Of a stretch of 9,445 nucleotides of DNA, positions 1-6,357 are shown piece by piece; position 1 is the first letter of the stretch; every line of letters starts with the position of its first letter. The notes beneath the pieces are model-generated. The model did not search any database. It was not told where the DNA came from and saw only the letters and a program-made list of their open reading frames with translations. The DNA comes from Dehalococcoidia bacterium (lineage in GTDB: Bacteria; Chloroflexota; Dehalococcoidia; GIF9; AB-539-J10). Made by a program: the position numbers and the translations under genes. Location: positions 1 to 9,445 of the forward strand of contig JAUWOK010000037.1 of NCBI GenBank assembly GCA_030612165.1, read 5' to 3'.

Positions 1-109
1 ATAGATATCGTATATAACCTTAAGGTAAGCCAGTGGCGCGGAGAGGAAGTTCTTTCCCTCAGTCTTTGTGCCTTCGCTCCGTCAGTGCAGAAAAAGAATT
101 CCCGGTAAA
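1..109. other. Non-coding left edge downstream of lgt
   Basis: This stretch follows the lgt stop codon and runs to the window edge. I see no convincing gene in it. On the plus strand it contains a 10-base palindrome ACCTTAAGGT (17-26) and an inverted pair CGGAG / CTCCG enclosing a second imperfect hairpin built on GAGGAA / TTCCCTC. No T-run follows these on either strand in the manner of a classical terminator. It could be a structured leader of the next gene beyond the edge, but I do not recognise any known RNA family. Confidence 0.3.
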
Positions 110-910
110 TTATTCCCCTTCGGTGATACACGCCTGGCGAAATTTCTTCATCCTGATAATAAGCACCGGTAAAGCCACCGCCAGTATTATCAAGCTGATA
201 ATCTGAGCCTGCTGCAAACCCAGAGCATAAGATGTATCAGCATAACGGAAAAACCTCAAAGCAAAGTCGCCAGCGGCATAAAGGCAGAGATACAGGAAAA
301 AGAGCGAGCCCCGCGGCTTAAGCCGCCCGCGCATATGCCATACAATGGCAAAAACTACCAGGTTCCACAGCACGAAATAAATCTGTGCGGGATGCAGAGG
401 AACCCCTAAAGGGGCAAAACTGTTCGGGTGAGTATAAACTACCGCCCACGACAGGCCAGGAGCAAGAGTACCATAACAGCAGCCATTTATCGTGCAACCA
501 AGCCGTCCTATAGCCTGTGCCAGAGGCGCCCCCACGGCAAGGGCATCGGCCACAACCACCAGCTTGGAGAAGGGGACTTTCTTTATTCTGGTGTAGACCC
601 ACGCCCCCAGTATCGCCCCGGCGATAGCCCCATAAAGCCCCATACCTTCTAATCCCAGAATGCTGCCAGGATGAGATACGTAATAGCTCCAATGATCGAT
701 AACGTGAACCAGCCTGGCACAAATAAAACCACCACCAATCCCCCACAAAAAAAGGCTGTTCAAAAAATCTAGGGGGAACCCCTGCTTACCCGCTTCCCGA
801 AAAATAATCGCCAGTAAGATTATGACCGCTATGGCGACTATTATGCCGTACCACCTCACATCGTGAGAGCCGATAGAAAAGGCAACAGGATTAACGCCGA
901 GAACAAGCAT
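110..910 (-). CDS. lgt: Prolipoprotein diacylglyceryl transferase (Lgt), Cys-variant subtype
   Basis: Lgt is the inner-membrane enzyme that moves diacylglycerol from phosphatidylglycerol onto the lipobox cysteine of preprolipoproteins, the first step of lipoprotein maturation. The 266-residue length and roughly seven hydrophobic segments fit the family. Family landmarks are the early Tyr-Gly (21-22), the signature region GRLGCTINGCCYG (135-147), HPAQIY (173-178) and a late Arg-rich stretch LRFFRYAD (218-225) followed by QAQIIS. The signature differs from the E. coli type (GRLGNFINGE): Cys139 replaces the Asn, and two cysteines (144-145) follow the NG. A Tyr (93) stands where E. coli has the essential His103 region. 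This looks like a recognised divergent branch rather than a broken gene. The ATG at 910 has a good ribosome site (AAGGA, 6 bases upstream) and lies inside the end of the upstream trehalose synthase gene, a 20-base overlap that suggests coupled translation. The ZnuA lipoprotein encoded upstream is a plausible substrate. Confidence 0.93.
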   Translation of the reverse strand: MLVLGVNPVAFSIGSHDVRWYGIIVAIAVIILLAIIFREAGKQGFPLDFLNSLFLWGIGGGFICARLVHVIDHWSYYVSHPGSILGLEGMGLYGAIAGAILGAWVYTRIKKVPFSKLVVVADALAVGAPLAQAIGRLGCTINGCCYGTLAPGLSWAVVYTHPNSFAPLGVPLHPAQIYFVLWNLVVFAIVWHMRGRLKPRGSLFFLYLCLYAAGDFALRFFRYADTSYALGLQQAQIISLIILAVALPVLIIRMKKFRQACITEGE

Positions 911-2315
911 TCGCTTTCCTTCTTGGCAACTTAAACCAGGGGTAGAAACTGATTATAGAGTCGTCGCTCAGCTTGTTATTGACTAAATAATCAGCAATCC
1001 TAAGATAATCAGCCACCCTGTCCGGCATCAGGAAACATTTTTTCACATAATCATGAGCTTTATTCCCCACCATTTCTGCCTCTCTTTTCTCCTGTAAGAG
1101 GCACATTATTCTTTTAGCTGCTTTTTTAGCGGAATTAACAAAGAAACCCGTCTCCCCTCCCTTGATCTGCAACGAGATAGACCCCACCTCCCTGGTAATC
1201 ACCGGTTTTCTTTTCCACATAGCTTCGGTAATAACCAATCCGAAACCTTCTTTACTAGAGGGCTGTAATATTACCCGTGCCGCTCTTTGCAGCGCATTCA
1301 CCTCCAGGGCATTCTCATTCACGTCATCAGGCAATCTGAGAAGGTGAATGCCAGGTTCATCTTTTGTTTCCTCGCAAATTCGCTCGAATATCCTCTCTCC
1401 TTCGGGGTCATCGGCTGCCATATTACCCGCGATAACCAACTGACATTTTTCTTCCTTTCTGACATGCTTGTAAGCCTTTACACTCAGATCAATCCCCTTC
1501 CATGGGTCAAACCTGCCTACCTGCACCAGCAATGGAACATTCGGATCCAGCCCGTACTTCTCCAGTACTTTACTGATTTCATCAAAACTCATCCCTCTAT
1601 TCTTGGGAGAAAGGGGATCAATGAAGGGAGGAACAATATATTTCACAAACGGCCAGCGGTACACCACATAATGAGCACCGGAAAAAATGGCGGCGTCGTA
1701 AAGACAGCCACCGCTATTAACAAAATCCCACAAAGCAGGGTTGGCTTCAAAAGCCTCTTCTTCCATATCTATATGAACTCTCCAGACCCACTTATCTCCT
1801 TCGCCTTTTAAATGACGAGCCAGCCCGAGCGGCTGGGGGTCATGAGCGATCACCACATCCGGTTTATACCGTTCGTAATTCTGACGGTAAATATCTGCGT
1901 TCTCCCGCAGTGTTTTAAGATAGATCTGCGTCATATCCGAGGAAAGCTTCCCTTCCTTCCCCTGCAGAAGATTGTGCATAGTCTTGGTCATACTGAAGAA
2001 TTGCTCATTGCCCTGTAAGACCCACCATTCGTCCTCTATGCCCAGTTGGTTCAGAAAAGGAACTTGAGAATAGAGCATCTCGGCCACTCCACCCCCCACC
2101 GCCGTCGAATTGATTTCCAGTATCTTTAATCCCCTGAGCCTCTCCGCCAGTTTTTCCAATTTCCGTATCTGTTCTTCCCCTACTACGGCAGCATAGTCGT
2201 CAAGCGAAGGAACAGAAAAGGGCTCAAGCCCTCTACTCCGACTGTATAACGTTCCGTCTTCCAGCGGCATTCCACTGCCCTTTTTCATGACCTGCTTCTC
2301 AATGTTATTCTCCAT
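891..2315 (-). CDS. treT: Trehalose glycosyltransferring synthase (TreT-type GT4)
   Basis: The protein resembles TreT, a retaining family-4 glycosyltransferase that reversibly makes trehalose from an NDP-glucose and glucose in the cytoplasm. Trehalose serves as a compatible solute or carbon source. Recognisable motifs in order: NSTAVGGGVAEML (69-81) at the start of the N-terminal Rossmann domain; a region like QGNEQFF / TKTMHNLLQG (101-119); HDPQP (158-162); WRVHID (178-183); GRFDPWKG (267-274) opening the C-terminal nucleotide-sugar domain; and SSKEGFGLVITEAMWK (353-368) with the catalytic-type Glu pair. At 474 residues it is somewhat longer than archaeal TreT (about 410-420), with extra residues at both ends; the C-terminal tail is basic (PRRKANACSRR). 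The start is supported by GAGGAG five bases before the ATG. It overlaps lgt by 20 bases. Related enzymes using other acceptors cannot be excluded from sequence alone. Confidence 0.85.
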   Translation of the reverse strand: MENNIEKQVMKKGSGMPLEDGTLYSRSRGLEPFSVPSLDDYAAVVGEEQIRKLEKLAERLRGLKILEINSTAVGGGVAEMLYSQVPFLNQLGIEDEWWVLQGNEQFFSMTKTMHNLLQGKEGKLSSDMTQIYLKTLRENADIYRQNYERYKPDVVIAHDPQPLGLARHLKGEGDKWVWRVHIDMEEEAFEANPALWDFVNSGGCLYDAAIFSGAHYVVYRWPFVKYIVPPFIDPLSPKNRGMSFDEISKVLEKYGLDPNVPLLVQVGRFDPWKGIDLSVKAYKHVRKEEKCQLVIAGNMAADDPEGERIFERICEETKDEPGIHLLRLPDDVNENALEVNALQRAARVILQPSSKEGFGLVITEAMWKRKPVITREVGSISLQIKGGETGFFVNSAKKAAKRIMCLLQEKREAEMVGNKAHDYVKKCFLMPDRVADYLRIADYLVNNKLSDDSIISFYPWFKLPRRKANACSRR

Positions 2316-2365
2316 GCGATCTCCTCAACCAGTATAAGCCACCAATTGTAAATCACCGATAGCGC

Positions 2366-2390
2366 AAAAAGCGAGCTGCCAGCACACGCT
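2366..2390 (-). terminator. Possible weak intrinsic terminator between ftsY and treT
   Basis: Read on the minus strand, AGCG (2390-2387) can pair with CGCT, with one mismatch and two more pairs inside, and is followed by five T residues (2370-2366). The stem is short and the T-run is immediately followed by GCGC, so it would at best be a partial terminator that separates ftsY from treT-lgt incompletely. The 96-base gap holds no better candidate. Confidence 0.25.
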
Positions 2391-2411
2391 ATTTCCCATT
2401 TTGTAGCTCAG

Positions 2412-3308
2412 TCAAGCCAGGATAGCCTCCACAAAAGTTTCGGGGACAAAAGGAAGCATATCCTGCAAACCCTCTCCGACGCCAATATAAGCAATCGGTA
2501 TTTTAAGCTCAGCACAAATAGCAAAAATTATTCCTCCCTTAGCCGTACCGTCCAGTTTTGTTAACAGGATGTTCGTTACATCAATTGCCATGGCAAATTG
2601 CCGTGCCTGAACCAGGCCGTTCTGACCAGTGGTGGCGTCCATGACCAGTACCACCTCGGGCGGAGCAGCAAAATCAAACCTGGATATTACCCTCTTTATT
2701 TTTTTCAATTCTTCCATGAGATTAGACCTGGTATGCAGACGCCCCGCCGTGTCCACGATCACCATATCCGCATTCCTGCTTCCGGCCGCCTCCATAGCGT
2801 CAAAAACCACAGCACCCGGATCACCTCCGGGACGATGAGCGATAACTTCGGCACCAACCTGTCCTCCCCAGTATTTAAGCTGCTCGCTGGCCGCCGCCCT
2901 GAAAGTATCGGCCGCGGCCAGTATTACCTTTTTGCCCTGAGAAGTAGCTTCATAAGCCAATTTAGCAACGCTCGTCGTCTTTCCCGAACCATTTACTCCA
3001 GCAACCAGGATAACCTGCGGCCTCGCCTTCATATCGATCTCCCTGCGGGGAACATCCAGCACTTTTATCATTTCATCTTTCAGCACGGCACGCACCTGCC
3101 AAACATCCGCTATTTTTTCCCGGGATACACGCTGCCTGGTACTTTCCACCAGTTTGGCCGCAGTTTCCATACCAACATCGGCAGAGATCAACAGTTCCTC
3201 TAAATCATCCCATACTCCGTCCTCAATGAGCTCCCGCTCAAACAAACGAGCCACCTTCCCGAACCAGGACTGCCTGCTCTTGAGTATTCCCTTCTCTATT
3301 CCTAGCAT
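2412..3308 (-). CDS. ftsY: Signal recognition particle receptor FtsY
   Basis: FtsY is the membrane-associated GTPase that docks SRP-ribosome complexes at the Sec translocon for co-translational membrane insertion. The 298 residues comprise essentially only the N and G domains; the long acidic A domain of E. coli FtsY is absent, as in many Gram-positive-type bacteria. Motifs: helical N domain (about 10-90) with ISADVGMETA (41-50); P-loop GVNGSGKTT (104-112); DTFRAAA (134-140); DTAGR (186-190); TKLDGTAKGG (250-259); and GVGE...DMLPFVPETFVEAIL at the C-terminus (276-297). The FtsY-like order of these motifs, and the absence of a methionine-rich M domain, separates it from Ffh. The gene starts 19 bases after the permease stop. 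GGAGG lies directly after that stop, about 13 bases from the ATG, which is long; no other in-frame start fits. It is therefore likely the last gene of the metal-uptake operon. Confidence 0.96.
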   Translation of the reverse strand: MLGIEKGILKSRQSWFGKVARLFERELIEDGVWDDLEELLISADVGMETAAKLVESTRQRVSREKIADVWQVRAVLKDEMIKVLDVPRREIDMKARPQVILVAGVNGSGKTTSVAKLAYEATSQGKKVILAAADTFRAAASEQLKYWGGQVGAEVIAHRPGGDPGAVVFDAMEAAGSRNADMVIVDTAGRLHTRSNLMEELKKIKRVISRFDFAAPPEVVLVMDATTGQNGLVQARQFAMAIDVTNILLTKLDGTAKGGIIFAICAELKIPIAYIGVGEGLQDMLPFVPETFVEAILA

Positions 3309-3327
3309 GCCAGGTAATTTTCCTCCA

Positions 3328-4146
3328 TCACACAGAAACGTATTTTCGCTTTTTCCGCCTCAAATCCACGATTCCCCAGGAAACGAGGAACATGAGACCC
3401 CCCACAAGAATGATGGTGGCACCTGTTGGCCAGTCAAGCAAGTATGATAACCCTAACCCGCATAAAGTGAAAACGCAACTTAAAAAAACAGAAAGAGCCA
3501 TCATTTTCCGCAGGCTATGGGTGAATTGTCTCGCTGTCGCCGCCGGAATAGTTAACAAAGCGATGACCATAACAATACCCACGACCCGTATCAGTGCCAC
3601 TACCGTTACTGCCACCAGGCAAAGAAGCACGAGGTACAAACGTTCCACAGGTATGCCGGAAGCCTCTCCAAACCCTTCGTCAAAAGAAATGCTCAAGAAT
3701 TCCTTGTAGAGCAAGAATACCGTTAACGCTATAACGGCATCCAGCACCAACATCATCCGGATGTCCAGAGCAGAGACGAACAAAATATCGCCAAACAGAT
3801 AGCTCATAAGGTCAGGGGCATAGCCCGGCGTCAAAAAAACAAAGAGAATCCCCACCGCCATTCCTATAGCCCACAGGATCCCGATAGCAGTATCCTCAGG
3901 CAACTTCGCCCTTCTGGTCACCACCCCCATGCCCAGAGCAGAGACAAGGGAAAAAACCAGCGCTCCCAGTATAGGATACACGCCCAAAAAATACCCCAAC
4001 CCGATGCCACCAAAAGAAGCATGGGAAATACCACCACTGATGAATACAATCCTCTTCACCACTACATAGGTGCCGATAACCCCACAGGCAACGCTGGCCA
4101 GCAGCGCCGCAATAACAGGATTACGCATAATTTCCAGAAATCCCAT
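3328..4146 (-). CDS. znuB: Zinc/manganese-type ABC transporter permease (ZnuB-like)
   Basis: This is the membrane subunit of a family-9 metal ABC importer; it forms the channel that receives metal from the binding lipoprotein and is driven by the neighbouring ATPase. The 272-residue protein is highly hydrophobic, with about eight membrane segments. Family motifs include ISHASFGGIGLG (40-51), DLMSYLFGDIL (112-122) and VGIVMVIALLTIPAATAR (189-206), the last containing the ATPase-coupling region. It ends in a basic tail (LRRKKRKY). I place the start at the ATG at 4146 because it follows the ATPase stop by four bases and has AGGAGG ten bases upstream; the frame is open further up to 4185, but that would overlap the ATPase by 35 bases. 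Zinc rather than manganese is inferred from the repressor at the head of the operon. Confidence 0.93.
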   Translation of the reverse strand: MGFLEIMRNPVIAALLASVACGVIGTYVVVKRIVFISGGISHASFGGIGLGYFLGVYPILGALVFSLVSALGMGVVTRRAKLPEDTAIGILWAIGMAVGILFVFLTPGYAPDLMSYLFGDILFVSALDIRMMLVLDAVIALTVFLLYKEFLSISFDEGFGEASGIPVERLYLVLLCLVAVTVVALIRVVGIVMVIALLTIPAATARQFTHSLRKMMALSVFLSCVFTLCGLGLSYLLDWPTGATIILVGGLMFLVSWGIVDLRRKKRKYVSV

Positions 4147-4150
4147 CCGC

Positions 4151-4915
4151 TCAATGCCTCCTGAGCACCCGGTGAGGAACACCATGAGCGATCAGGTCAA
4201 CCGGACACCCGTATGCTGCCTCCAGTTCTTCAGGACTTATTTCCTTTGAATCGTGGTAGAACAAACGGCGGTTGAGACAGGCAATTTTATCCACATAAAC
4301 GGAAACCGCCCCGATATCGTGGGAAACCAGCACTATCGCCATGTTCTGCCTCAGCCTGTCCAAAATCTGATAAAACTCGGTCTGCATTGCCGTATCCACG
4401 CTGGCGGTGGGTTCGTCAAGCAATAATAGCTTTGGCTCAAGCACCAGCGCCCTGGCGATGAAAACCCTCTGCAGTTCGCCGCCCGAAAGCTTGCCTATCT
4501 GCCTGTCCTGAAAACCAGACATCTCCACTGTTTCCAGAGCCTGTAAAGCTAATCGCCTGTCCTGGTCAGTATACCTTTGAAAAACACCTCTGTACCCACA
4601 CCTCCCCATGAGCACCACGTCCCAGACGCTGGCAGGAAACTCCCGGTGAAAAAGACTGTACTGGGGAACATAACCGACAAATCTCCTGGCTTTCCGGGGG
4701 GAAGTATCCATAACGCTAACTTTCCCCCGGCTGGGCTTTATCAGTCCCAGGATAACCCTGAGCAGAGTGGTCTTGCCTCCTCCATTGGGGCCTATAATGC
4801 CCAGGAAATCCCCCTGTTGTACGGAGAGGTTGATATCTTCAAGAACAGGCACATCACCATAATGCACCCAGACGTTCTTTACCCTGACCAGTTCATCGGA
4901 CATATTCGTGTTCAC
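4151..4915 (-). CDS. znuC: Zinc/manganese-type ABC transporter ATPase (ZnuC-like)
   Basis: This is the cytoplasmic ATP-hydrolysing subunit that powers metal import. All nucleotide-binding elements are present: Walker A GPNGGGKTT (42-50), Q-loop Gln85, signature LSGGE (143-147), Walker B LLLLDE (163-168), D-loop SVD (172-174) and the switch His199. The C-terminal CPVDLIAHGVPHRVL (237-251) is typical of metal-type ATPases of this family. The length (254) is normal. The start is uncertain: GTG at 4915 gives the full form, and ATG at 4903 would remove four residues. Neither has a clear Shine-Dalgarno site, so initiation may depend on coupling to znuA, whose stop lies 23 bases upstream. The stop codon sits inside the ribosome-binding region of the permease gene. 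Confidence 0.95.
   Translation of the reverse strand: MNTNMSDELVRVKNVWVHYGDVPVLEDINLSVQQGDFLGIIGPNGGGKTTLLRVILGLIKPSRGKVSVMDTSPRKARRFVGYVPQYSLFHREFPASVWDVVLMGRCGYRGVFQRYTDQDRRLALQALETVEMSGFQDRQIGKLSGGELQRVFIARALVLEPKLLLLDEPTASVDTAMQTEFYQILDRLRQNMAIVLVSHDIGAVSVYVDKIACLNRRLFYHDSKEISPEELEAAYGCPVDLIAHGVPHRVLRRH
4157..4162 (-). promoter_or_regulatory. Ribosome binding site fixing the znuB start
   Basis: AGGAGG on the minus strand lies within the last codons of the ATPase gene, ten bases before the ATG at 4146. It supports the 272-residue permease over a longer form starting at 4185. Confidence 0.7.
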
Positions 4916-4938
4916 ATTATAGAGGAAACCTGTTCTAT

Positions 4939-5799
4939 TTACTCCATAGCCAGGGTAAGTTTTTCCAGAATTACACCCATATTATCAATGTAATCCCGCG
5001 CTAAAGGATCTATAGGCACCACTTCGCCGCCAATAGCTTCAGCAACAGCCCTGGCACTCTGCGTATCGAACTGGGGAGAAACAAAAACGACTTTGATATC
5101 ATCCCTTCTCGCTTGTTCCACCAGAGCGGCAATGCCCGCCGCGGTCGGCTGCTTGCCTTCCTCTTCCACAGAAAGCTGCGTCAGCCCATAATCCCGGGCA
5201 AAATAACCCCAGGCCGGGTGAAAAACCATGAATTTCCCCTTCGTATCCCCGGCAAAACCCCTTTTCATAGATTGGTCCAGTTCGTTCAACCGCATAAGAT
5301 ATTCATCTCTATTCCGAATATAATAATCCTCAGAGAGAGGATCAATCGCAATCAGGCCGCGGCAAATATTTTCCACCATCACCATGGCGTTCTCCGGAGA
5401 AAGCCAAATATGGGGGTCTTTCCCCAGTAACTCTATTCCTTGGGAACAATCAACGACCAGCATATTTTCGCCCACTTCTTTAATTCTGTCCATATGAACT
5501 CGTTCAAACTCCACCCCCGAGCCAACCATGGCATACATATCGGCCTGTTTTACCGCCACAAGCTGACCGGGAGTCGGCGCATAGGTGTGAGGGCTGACAC
5601 CCCAGGGCACCATGACGGTAACTTCCACTCTGTCTCCCCCTATGCCCTCCACAAACTCAGCCTGGGGCAATATAGTGACAACCACACCGATTTTCCCCGG
5701 TGTTTCACCCGCCGGCGACACGCAGGAAACAGCCAGAGGAAACACGCTCACTAGCAATAAAGCCAGCAAAGTTATCCTGTTAAATCGTTGTCTTCTCAT
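4939..5799 (-). CDS. znuA: Metal-binding lipoprotein of zinc/manganese ABC importer (ZnuA-like)
   Basis: This is a cluster A-I solute-binding protein that captures Zn(II) or Mn(II) outside the membrane and delivers it to the permease. The 286-residue form begins with a positively charged, hydrophobic signal peptide and a lipobox LAVSC, with Cys26 as the lipidated residue. Likely metal ligands, by family position, are His71 (SPHTYAPTP), His130 (DPHIWLSP), His194 (FHPAWGYFARDYG) and Asp264 (VPIDPLA). There is no histidine-rich loop as found in many Gram-negative ZnuA proteins, so zinc versus manganese is not settled by this gene alone. The ATG at 5799 is chosen because GGGAGA lies just upstream and the signal peptide then begins correctly; the frame is open further upstream to 5934, but that would bury the signal peptide. 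The start overlaps the repressor gene by 20 bases. Confidence 0.94.
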   Translation of the reverse strand: MRRQRFNRITLLALLLVSVFPLAVSCVSPAGETPGKIGVVVTILPQAEFVEGIGGDRVEVTVMVPWGVSPHTYAPTPGQLVAVKQADMYAMVGSGVEFERVHMDRIKEVGENMLVVDCSQGIELLGKDPHIWLSPENAMVMVENICRGLIAIDPLSEDYYIRNRDEYLMRLNELDQSMKRGFAGDTKGKFMVFHPAWGYFARDYGLTQLSVEEEGKQPTAAGIAALVEQARRDDIKVVFVSPQFDTQSARAVAEAIGGEVVPIDPLARDYIDNMGVILEKLTLAME

Positions 5800-6220
5800 C
5801 TCTTCTCCCGTAGCATTTAGCACATAAACCCAGCGTTTCAGAAAGATGGCTTTCGGCATGGAAACCACAATCCAGAGCAAAGCTTTTTTCTTTCCGGCAT
5901 AACTCTTTATCCGCAAATTCCTGAACGGAGCCACAACAACGGCAAATCACAAAACGGTGACATCCCTCCTGCCCAGGTAAATTGCACTTCACAAACCCGC
6001 TATTTGATAGAACTCTGTGAGCCAGACCAAGACGACTGAAAAGATCAAGAATGCGATAAATGGTAACGTGGTTAAGAAAACTATCTTCTTCCTGTAAAAG
6101 ATTCTGTATTTCGTATGGCGAGAGCGGCTTTTCCGTTCCTTCCAGAGCATCAAACACCTGTTGACGGGGCCCGGTTACCTTGTAACCACGAGCACGCAGC
6201 ACATCTGCCAGATTACCCAT
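5780..6220 (-). CDS. zur: Fur-family metalloregulator, probably Zur
   Basis: This is a Fur-superfamily repressor that binds DNA as a metal-loaded dimer. The 146-residue protein has an N-terminal winged-helix domain with GYKVTGPRQQVFDAL (12-26) and the recognition helix around HVTIYRILDLFSRLG (51-65). The C-terminal dimerisation domain carries the structural-zinc cysteine pairs: C93/C96 in ICRCCG and C133/C136 in LCAKC. Further possible ligands are C79, C87, H88, H121 and H125. A cysteine ahead of the His-rich segment is Zur-like, as is location at the head of a znuACB-type operon; Fur or Mur cannot be excluded. The gene ends 20 bases inside znuA. No Shine-Dalgarno site precedes the ATG, and the predicted promoter would place the transcript start only a few bases upstream, so the message may be leaderless. 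An inverted repeat over the -35 region is the likely self-operator. Confidence 0.9.
   Translation of the reverse strand: MGNLADVLRARGYKVTGPRQQVFDALEGTEKPLSPYEIQNLLQEEDSFLNHVTIYRILDLFSRLGLAHRVLSNSGFVKCNLPGQEGCHRFVICRCCGSVQEFADKELCRKEKSFALDCGFHAESHLSETLGLCAKCYGRRDEKTTI
5804..5809 (-). promoter_or_regulatory. Ribosome binding site fixing the znuA start
   Basis: GGGAGA on the minus strand is four bases from the ATG at 5799 and lies inside the 3' end of the repressor gene. It supports the 286-residue lipoprotein start. Confidence 0.7.
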
Positions 6221-6231
6221 TACAAACAGAT

Positions 6232-6260
6232 ATTATACAACAGGAAAGGCCTAAATGCAA
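6232..6260 (-). promoter_or_regulatory. Predicted sigma-70-type promoter of the zur-znuACB operon
   Basis: On the minus strand there is a perfect TATAAT (6237-6232), preceded after exactly 17 bases by TTGCAT (6260-6255), a weak -35 match. The -35 element is the first six bases of the second arm of the inverted repeat, so a bound repressor would block it. Initiation is expected near 6225, leaving about five bases before the repressor ATG. Confidence 0.65.
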
Positions 6261-6281
6261 TATTGTTGCATTTAGGCCTTT
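6245..6281. repeat. Perfect 16-bp inverted repeat, likely Zur/Fur-family operator
   Basis: The arm AAAGGCCTAAATGCAA (6245-6260) is followed by TATTG (6261-6265) and the exact reverse complement TTGCATTTAGGCCTTT (6266-6281). The central part, TGCAATATTGTTGCA, approximates the 7-1-7 symmetry of Fur-family boxes. The repeat overlaps the predicted -35 element in front of the repressor gene. As RNA it could form a strong hairpin and also cap the transcript of the upstream gene, but neither strand has a proper T-run after it, so an operator role is favoured. Confidence 0.8.
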
Positions 6282-6357
6282 GGCAAACATCCAGTATCAT
6301 CTTTCCAACAAACCATGCTTCTCTACCGAAAGCCCATTTGATTAATAATCTGAAGAC

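Noticed and set aside
1287..1811. Plus-strand open frame of 174 codons opposite treT.
   Set aside because: It lies entirely antisense to a well-recognised gene, and its translation resembles no family I know.
2331..2336. TATACT (minus strand) as a -10 box for treT.
   Set aside because: No acceptable -35 element lies 16-18 bases upstream, and the predicted transcript start would fall in or next to the Shine-Dalgarno site.
2598..3203. Plus-strand open frame of 201 codons opposite ftsY.
   Set aside because: It is antisense to the conserved GTPase domain, and the product shows no recognisable domain.
4147..4185. An N-terminal extension of the permease containing an LTGC lipobox-like string.
   Set aside because: The extension overlaps the ATPase gene; AGGAGG ten bases before the ATG at 4146 indicates the shorter form, and polytopic permeases of this family are not lipoproteins.
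4939..5934. A longer 331-residue form of the metal-binding lipoprotein.
   Set aside because: It would overlap the repressor gene by 155 bases and place about 45 residues before a clear signal peptide and lipobox; the ATG at 5799 has its own ribosome site.
6245..6281. Reading the perfect inverted repeat simply as a terminator of the upstream gene.
   Set aside because: On the minus strand only three T residues, already part of the stem, precede CC; there is no T-run after the stem, and the repeat overlaps a promoter.
6340..6350. GATTAATAATC near-palindrome just after the glutamate-synthase-like stop, resembling half of a Fur box.
   Set aside because: It is short, A/T-rich, about 100 bases from the repressor promoter, and easily explained by chance beside the much stronger 16-bp repeat.
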